Of a DNA stretch of 64,000 nt, positions 59,338-64,000 are shown in pieces. The notes below the pieces were generated by a model. It was not told where the DNA came from. It worked only from the letters and a program-made list of their open reading frames with translations, and did not search any database. Origin of the DNA: Anammoximicrobium sp964486845 (GTDB taxonomy: Bacteria > Planctomycetota > Planctomycetia > Pirellulales > Pirellulaceae); the NCBI GenBank assembly GCA_964486845.1, contig CAZAQY010000009.1, forward strand, positions 1 through 64,000, in the 5' to 3' direction. Position 1 is the first letter of the stretch, and each line of letters starts with the position of its first letter. A program made the translations under genes and the position numbers.

Positions 59338-59946
59338 CACCGGCTCCTTTGATACAGGGCCTAACGCCGAGATTGGCAGTATCACGCACGGGTGGGGATC
59401 TGTGCCCGCACCACGACCGCGTCCAACTTTAGAAGACGAAACATTCGGCAAAACCGTTTTCCGCCGCCGTTGGCTGCGAAATAAACGGGCTGCCACCGAT
59501 TGCGCGTGCTACGTCCACTATGATCGGATCGCGATGTTTCGGCAATCGTTTTCGGAAGGGCCACGCCCGTCCACAGCAGAGCCATGCCCGCCTCGGGCAG
59601 ATGGACTGCCAGGCACGACGCGATGGCAGAACGCGGACGGCGGAAACGCCGGAGACCGTCCGAGCAGCGGAGTGATTAGGACGGGCTTGGAAGGAGTCGG
59701 GGCGTCAACATCTCCGAGAGATGACGGAGAAGAGCACAATTATAGACATCCAAATATATGTCGCTACACGACGACATGCTGCCCGTGGTCCCGATTTCCT
59801 GGCGAAGTGAACCTCCAACCGGAGGTTGCTCGTCCTGCTCCTCCCCGTGTCGACGAGTAGGGTGAGGAATAGGACGAAAAACCAAAATCTCTTCGCACTT
59901 TTTGGCGAGCGAGTCTCCTGGCGCCGACAATGACTCGTGGGCCCGT
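59338..59946. other. 609-bp spacer upstream of the giant-protein operon
   Basis: Expected to contain the promoter of the leftward giant-protein operon, but no convincing -35/-10 pair was found. Several short frames occur on both strands without protein-like composition. The stretch nearest 59946 is what follows the truncated transposase and does not encode the missing transposase C-terminus in any frame I read. Confidence 0.45.
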
Positions 59947-60369
59947 TCAGACGGCAACCGACGAGCACTGGCGGCGTCGCTCGGCCAGGGCCTGTTCGTC
60001 CGCAATCAGCATCTGCAGTTCCTGCTCTTCCGGTTCTGCAGCCCGACCATGGGCGTCGCGCCGTTTGGGAAAAAGACGCCACCAGCGGCGAGCCACTTCC
60101 TCATCCGACCAACCCGCGGCCAGATCAGGCCGGGTTCGTGCCACCACGTGAAGATGGTTCGCCATGACGGCGAACCCGCAAACGTCTAGGGCCATGCTCG
60201 CGCACAGTTCCTGCAACCGTTCTTCGATCCACTGTTTTCGGTGTTCGTAGTCGTTACCGGTCACCGCGTCGACCCCGCATAAGAAGGCCCTGCGCACACA
60301 ACGGGTATAGGCATGAAATACCTCGACTTCCGAATCGCAGACGATCTCCTTGCGCGCATAGCTGGGCAT
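59947..60369 (-). pseudogene. Truncated REP-associated (RAYT-type, Y1/HUH) transposase
   Basis: A 140-residue N-terminal part of an IS200-like/RAYT transposase. MPSYARKEIVCDSEVEVFHA then YTRCVRRAFLCG and the metal-binding HUH motif MANHLHVVART are intact. The family then has WWRLFPKRR-like sequence (present) and a catalytic Tyr helix (Y-I-x-x-N-P type) further on. Planctomycete members are ~300 residues; here the frame stops about where WFMR...GRFWEGR would follow, so the catalytic Tyr is absent and the protein is presumably inactive. ATG 60369 has GGAGG 7 nt upstream. RAYTs mobilise REP palindromes, which links this remnant to the many hairpin repeats in the window (inference). Confidence 0.78.
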
Positions 60370-60456
60370 CGCACAACCTCCGCCAAAAATCGGTTTCCGC
60401 AGCCTATTCTCCACGTACCAAGGAAGAATACAAGATTGTCGAATCTGCTGTCAAGA

Positions 60457-60514
60457 CTGGGTGTCTGATATTTTTTTCTTCTTCTGATACTTTTTCTGGG
60501 TGTCTCATATTTTT
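60457..60514. repeat. Direct repeat CTGGGTGTCT(G/C)ATATTTTT beside the transposase remnant
   Basis: Two 19-bp copies, 60457-60475 and 60496-60514, differ at one base and start 39 bp apart, with a CTTCTGATACTTTTTCTGGG partial copy between. They lie just upstream of the RAYT-like remnant and downstream of the CrtI-like gene. The T-rich runs might also weaken read-through. They could be a remnant of the transposase's own recognition end. Confidence 0.65.
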
Positions 60515-60550
60515 GGCATTTGAAAACTTGCCTCCCTGTGCGCTGGAGGG

Positions 60551-61933
60551 TCAGCCCTTGAGGCAGTGCTTGTTGGCCACGGTGATGCCGCTGACGATGG
60601 CGCCGATGATGCCCACGAAGCCCTGGTCGCTGCCGCAGAGGAACAGGTTTTCCAGGTGCGTCGTGCCGTCGAACCGCTTCTCGGGCGCTCCGTAAACGGC
60701 GCCGTTGTTGTGCCAGGTGAAGCGGCGGATCGTGGTCGGGGTGAAAATGTCGGTGTCGATCACGTACGAGCGGTGGTCCGGCACGAAACGCACCGCTGAC
60801 TCGACCAGCCGGTCGTACCAGCGCAGCTTTTCCAGCCGGTACTGCTCTTCGGACAACCCAGCCCAGCGTTCGTAATTGGCCAGTGCGGAAATTCGTAGTA
60901 TGCCGTCCGGCAGGCCTTCGCCGGCGCCGTAGGCGTAGTTGTTGGGCGAGCAGACGACGCCCGTCCGCACGTCGCATAATTCGCCGGGGCGCTGCCAGTG
61001 GAATTGGTCCGAGTCGTTGAAGAAGACGATGGTGCGGTCGTGGCCGAATTGCTGGGGCTGACGGTCGAGTACCGAAATCGCTTCGACGAACGACATCCGC
61101 CCGCCCCGGTGGTCGTCTGCTTGCGTGAGGTCTTCGCACATCCGCAGCGTTTCCACCAGGCCGGCCGACGAGAGGATCCGCCGCGCCTGTAGTTCGCGGC
61201 CGTCGTCCAGGACCACGCCGACCGCACGGCCGCCTTCGACCTTGATGCGGGCCACGCCGGAGCGCAGCCGCAGTTCGCCGCCCAGCGCGCGGAACTTGCG
61301 GATCAAGTTGCGGAGGATCAAGCGGACCCCGGCCAGCGGCCGCGCAAAGCCCTCCAAAAAAATGCTGCGGAACATGATGCAGAACTGGCCGAACGGCATA
61401 TCGTGCTCGGCGGCGTTCCCGTACCACATCAGCGGGCAGAGGATCATTTCCCGCAACAGCGGGGCGCCGATCGTCTCGTCCAATACCTGACGGCCCGACA
61501 TCTCGAAGTGGGCCGGATTCAGGTCGTCGTAGTCGACTAAGCGCTGCAGCAAACGGCGGAAGTTGTCTTTCTCCCCAGGGAACTTGCGAGCGATCTCCGC
61601 CTCGAACAACTCGATGTCGTTCCCGAACTTGAGTTCCACACCGGGAAAGGCGATCGCCGAGCCGATCTGGGGCGCGAGTCCGAAATCGGCCCACTGGAAA
61701 CGCAGCTGGCGAAGCAACCGAGCCAACGGACCGCGTTTCGCGCCGAGGGGCGTAAAGTTCGTGACCGCGTGCAAGCCGACGTCGTAGTCGCGGCCGCGCA
61801 GCCGGTAAAACGAGTTCAGACCGCCGATCGTGTTGTGCCGTTCCAGAATGCAGACGCGCTGGTCGTAGTACGCCAAGCGGATGCCTGCCGCCAAGCCGGA
61901 CATGCCCGCGCCAATGATGATCGTGTCGTACAT
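60551..61933 (-). CDS. CrtI-like FAD-dependent desaturase/isomerase
   Basis: A 460-residue flavoprotein. The dinucleotide-binding fold is at residues 3-32 (TIIIGAGMSGLAAGIRLAYY, then ERHNTIGGLNSF), and the C-terminal FAD motif is LFLCGSDQGFVGIIGAIVSG near 435. Overall pattern and length fit phytoene desaturase/carotene isomerase-type (CrtI/CrtISO) enzymes. Those act on polyenes, but the gene sits in an operon with ACP and KAS II. An acyl-chain desaturation or isomerisation role is therefore at least as likely as carotenoid synthesis (inference from context). Gap to ACP 36 bp. ATG 61933 is consistent with the GxGxxG position; the RBS is weak. Confidence 0.87.
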   Translation of the reverse strand: MYDTIIIGAGMSGLAAGIRLAYYDQRVCILERHNTIGGLNSFYRLRGRDYDVGLHAVTNFTPLGAKRGPLARLLRQLRFQWADFGLAPQIGSAIAFPGVELKFGNDIELFEAEIARKFPGEKDNFRRLLQRLVDYDDLNPAHFEMSGRQVLDETIGAPLLREMILCPLMWYGNAAEHDMPFGQFCIMFRSIFLEGFARPLAGVRLILRNLIRKFRALGGELRLRSGVARIKVEGGRAVGVVLDDGRELQARRILSSAGLVETLRMCEDLTQADDHRGGRMSFVEAISVLDRQPQQFGHDRTIVFFNDSDQFHWQRPGELCDVRTGVVCSPNNYAYGAGEGLPDGILRISALANYERWAGLSEEQYRLEKLRWYDRLVESAVRFVPDHRSYVIDTDIFTPTTIRRFTWHNNGAVYGAPEKRFDGTTHLENLFLCGSDQGFVGIIGAIVSGITVANKHCLKG

Positions 61934-61969
61934 CGGAGAGTTGAGACGAGCCTGGTCAGGGCGGGGCGT

Positions 61970-62221
61970 CTACGCGTCCTTCATCAACGGTTCCAAGTAC
62001 TTGACCGTGCTGGCCATCGACACAAGCTGCCCGTAGTCGGCTTCGGGGACTTGCACGCGGTGCCGCTTGCGCAACTCCATCACGATGTCCAGGAAGTCCA
62101 TGCTGTCCAGTTCGATTTGCTCGCGGAAGGGCACGTCGTCCTGGAGGCTGGTCAAGTCCTCGTCCGGAGCGATGTCCCCCAGGATGCTGATGATTTCCGT
62201 TCGGATTCCGGCTGGTGTCAT
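61970..62221 (-). CDS. Acyl carrier protein
   Basis: An 83-residue ACP. IRTEIISILGDIAPDEDLTS is helix I and loop, FREQIELDSMDFLDIVMELR carries the phosphopantetheine Ser40 in ELDSMD, and a C-terminal helix follows. The ELDSMDFLDIV motif is slightly different from housekeeping AcpP (DSLDTVEL), consistent with a dedicated ACP for the adjacent KAS II. ATG 62221 is chosen by family length; the frame is open to 62575 without protein character. The gene lies between KAS II (56 bp) and the CrtI-like gene (36 bp). Confidence 0.9.
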   Translation of the reverse strand: MTPAGIRTEIISILGDIAPDEDLTSLQDDVPFREQIELDSMDFLDIVMELRKRHRVQVPEADYGQLVSMASTVKYLEPLMKDA

Positions 62222-62277
62222 GCCGCCTGCACTCCTTACTCTGCCTGCCGATTGCTGATCGAGCTTGCGTGTTCGTT

Positions 62278-63546
62278 TCAGAATCTCTTGATGATCGCCA
62301 CCGAGTTGATGCCCAGCATACCGAACGAATTGTTCAGGATGTAGCCGGCCTTGCCAATTTCGCGGGGCTGCTTCAGAACCAGTCCGTCCAGCGCGCACTC
62401 GGGATCCAATTCGTCGACGTTGATCGTGGCGTGACAAACGCCGTCCTGGAACGCGCCCAGGTTGCCGGCCAACTCCAAGGCCCCGGCGGCGCCCATCGAG
62501 TGGCCGATGAAACTCTTCGTATTGTTGAAACAGGTCCGCCGCGAGCCGCCGAACACGCGCCGCAAGGCGATGCACTCCTGCGCGTCACCGCTGACCGTGC
62601 CGGTGGCGTGCGTGCTCACGATGTCGATCTGCTCGGCCACCAACCCGGCGCGTTTCAAGGCCAACTCCATGCACTCCGCCTGCCGATCCGGGTTGGGCAG
62701 CACAAAGTCAGTGGCATCCGTGTTCATCGCATAGCCGGCCAACTCGCCGTAGATCCTGGCGCCGCGGCGTTTGGCGTCGTCCAATCGCTCGGCGATGAAT
62801 ACGCACCCGCCCTCGGCCACCACGATGCCGTTGCGGTGCAAGTCGAACGGACGCGAAGCACGGCAGGGGTCCGCGTGCTCGGCCAACGCGCCTTGGCTGC
62901 GGAAACTGGCAAAGATCCCGAACGTGTGAATGCTTTCGGACACGCCTCCGCAGATCGCCACGTCGCATTCGTTCAGCCGCAGCATCTGGGCGCCCTGAAT
63001 CAAGCCGGCGTTGCCCGCCGCACAAGCCGCGCCGATCGTGTAGTGCGGACCCGTGATCCCCATGTTCAAGGCGACCTCGCCCGCCGGATTGTTCGCCACC
63101 GTGCGGGGGTTGTGGTGGTGCGACCAGAACGAGATGTCGTAGTTGTAGTTCTTCAACTCGTGAATCTCGTTCTCCGTCTCCACGTTGCCGTGTTCGGTCA
63201 CGCCCAGGTAGACGCCGACGCGCGACTTGTCGACGTTGGGCCAATCCACCCCGGAATCCTTGACCGCCTCGTTGCTGCAGTAGATGCCGACGCTGCCGGC
63301 TCGCGTGCCGCGGCGCAACTCCCTGCGCGCCTGGTAGCGACAGCCCTCGAACTGGCAAATGCCGGCCACGGTTTTCCCGAAGTAGCGGATCTCGTATTCC
63401 CGCACACCGCTGCGGCCCTGCAGCAGGCTTTCCCGAAATTCCTTCAGCGAGTTGCCGTTGGGCGCCGTCAACCCAATCCCGGTGATCACCACCCGCTGGT
63501 TGTCCGGCAAACGACTTGCCCCCATCGTTGCAATCATGTGCGACAT
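62278..63546 (-). CDS. Beta-ketoacyl-ACP synthase (KAS I/II family)
   Basis: A 422-residue condensing enzyme. The start region RVVITGIGLTAPNGNSLKEF is the KAS II opening. The Cys-His-His triad is complete: Cys175 in GAACAAGNAGL, His313 in STHATGT and His349 in IGHSMGAAGALEL; NSFGMLGIN is near the C-terminus. An unusual insertion-rich segment (EHGNVETENEIHELKNYNYD) replaces the usual gatekeeper area, suggesting non-standard chain selection. With ACP and the CrtI-like enzyme it forms a specialised acyl/polyene operon. Starts at 63546, 63537 and 63525 are all possible; 63546 is favoured by AGGAG just upstream, although spacing is short (3 nt). Confidence 0.9.
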   Translation of the reverse strand: MSHMIATMGASRLPDNQRVVITGIGLTAPNGNSLKEFRESLLQGRSGVREYEIRYFGKTVAGICQFEGCRYQARRELRRGTRAGSVGIYCSNEAVKDSGVDWPNVDKSRVGVYLGVTEHGNVETENEIHELKNYNYDISFWSHHHNPRTVANNPAGEVALNMGITGPHYTIGAACAAGNAGLIQGAQMLRLNECDVAICGGVSESIHTFGIFASFRSQGALAEHADPCRASRPFDLHRNGIVVAEGGCVFIAERLDDAKRRGARIYGELAGYAMNTDATDFVLPNPDRQAECMELALKRAGLVAEQIDIVSTHATGTVSGDAQECIALRRVFGGSRRTCFNNTKSFIGHSMGAAGALELAGNLGAFQDGVCHATINVDELDPECALDGLVLKQPREIGKAGYILNNSFGMLGINSVAIIKRF

Positions 63547-63734
63547 CTGCTCCTTGATTAAGGCGATCCACGGAAGACGAATCACAAAATGGACACGCAT
63601 CGCGCCGTCACGCGGAATACCCTGCGCTTCGAGAGCCGGCAATGCCTTTTCCGTCTGATCACCCGAGAATCAAAAACTACCTATTTCACCAAGCGTTGAC
63701 AAGCGGCAGGTTCGCCGATTCTTTGGGTCCAGGT

Positions 63735-64000
63735 TCATTGCCTTGCCAATTCTCTGGCCAGTCGCTGCATTCCTTCCGTTGTGGCAACCTGCGGAGAATA
63801 GTCAAAATCTGACCTCGCCCGGCGGATGTCGAAGTAATGGTGTTTCGCCAACTGAGCCGCCAAAAACCGTGTCATGCGCGGCTCGCCGGTCAAACGGCAG
63901 ACGCGGTATGCCGTTTCAAGGATGACGCCGATTCGCCAAGCGGCGGCAAACGAGATCGACTTGTTGACCGGCGGCAGTTTCGCCAGGGCCAGGATTTCAC
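63735..64000 (-). CDS. 3' end of an NAD-dependent epimerase/3-beta-HSD-like gene (partial)
   Basis: The last ~87 codons of a leftward gene that begins beyond the window. EILALAKLPPVNKSISFAAA, then LTGEPRMTRFLAAQLAKHHY, FDIRRARSDFDYSPQVATTE and GMQRLARELARQ. The F-D-x-x-R-A-R-x-D-x-x-Y-x-P-x-V pattern is the C-terminal signature of extended SDRs of the 3-beta-hydroxysteroid dehydrogenase/OleD/HpnA-like group. It lies 188 bp upstream of KAS II on the same strand and may belong to the same pathway. Confidence 0.7.
   Translation of the reverse strand, partial: EILALAKLPPVNKSISFAAAWRIGVILETAYRVCRLTGEPRMTRFLAAQLAKHHYFDIRRARSDFDYSPQVATTEGMQRLARELARQ

Noticed and set aside
60551..61933. Confident assignment as phytoene desaturase crtI
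   Set aside because: No carotenoid genes are adjacent and the operon contains ACP and KAS II, so a gene symbol would be over-precise.

Overview
The window looks like a chromosomal segment of a planctomycete (Planctomycetota, probably the Pirellulales/Thermoguttaceae side). This is inferred from several signs: high GC; a 1,700-residue surface protein opening with an LEER-TLLA type N-terminal motif followed by a dockerin; giant periplasmic/membrane proteins with a recurring VPY...PYEEF module; families common in the phylum (Uma2, DUF4058, DUF3472, DUF433/PIN-like pairs, Gfo/Idh/MocA, FtsX-type permeases); and many short palindromic repeats scattered both between and inside genes. No rRNA, tRNA, CRISPR array or intact insertion sequence was seen.

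Layout. 0-7 kb: a KaiC-like ATPase, a Uma2 protein, pdxJ (vitamin B6), a secreted heparinase-like polysaccharide lyase and nadA (NAD). 7-18 kb: a broken retropepsin-like gene, a secreted GH2 beta-galactosidase, a repeat-rich spacer with a gene remnant, a hybrid histidine kinase with a c-type-heme motif, a lipid acyltransferase, a Gfo/Idh oxidoreductase, DUF4058, a zinc-ribbon miniprotein and an HD hydrolase. 18.3-21.7 kb: one polypeptide joining 2-oxoacid dehydrogenase E1 alpha, E1 beta, a lipoyl domain and a complete KAS III, the most striking gene here. 22.4-27.5 kb: the surface adhesin-like protein, closed by a strong terminator. 27.6-34.8 kb: an SDR, a C39-like peptidase convergent with an ATP-grasp ligase, a UvrA homologue and a DUF433/PIN-like module with a good promoter. 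34.8-37.6 kb: an apparently exported CinA-like protein and a gene graveyard. 37.6-46.8 kb: an FtsX-type permease, Uma2, a membrane protein, an SDR lacking its catalytic Tyr, DUF3472 and a nucleoside-hydrolase-like lipoprotein. 47.3-59.3 kb: a translationally coupled pair of giant secreted/membrane proteins. 59.9-64 kb: a truncated RAYT-type transposase, then a CrtI-like oxidoreductase, ACP, KAS II and the 3' end of an epimerase/sterol-dehydrogenase-like gene.

Themes. Fatty-acyl chemistry appears twice: the E1-lipoyl-KAS III fusion (predicted to prime chains directly from a 2-oxoacid) and the KAS II/ACP/CrtI-like operon (predicted to make a specialised unsaturated acyl product). Secreted carbohydrate turnover (GH2, heparinase-like, DUF3472, nucleoside hydrolase) fits a polysaccharide-degrading lifestyle. 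The most unusual genome-scale signal is a set of hairpin repeats, several arranged as inverted doublets like REPINs, found in spacers and also in frame within genes. Three copies lie immediately upstream of signal-peptide-like hydrophobic segments, and one of these sits exactly at the junction where two ancestral proteins appear to have fused into the 2,797-residue giant. A truncated HUH transposase of the family that mobilises such repeats is in the same window.

Coordinates and residue numbers were derived by hand from the sequence. Family assignments rest on motif recognition without database searches.
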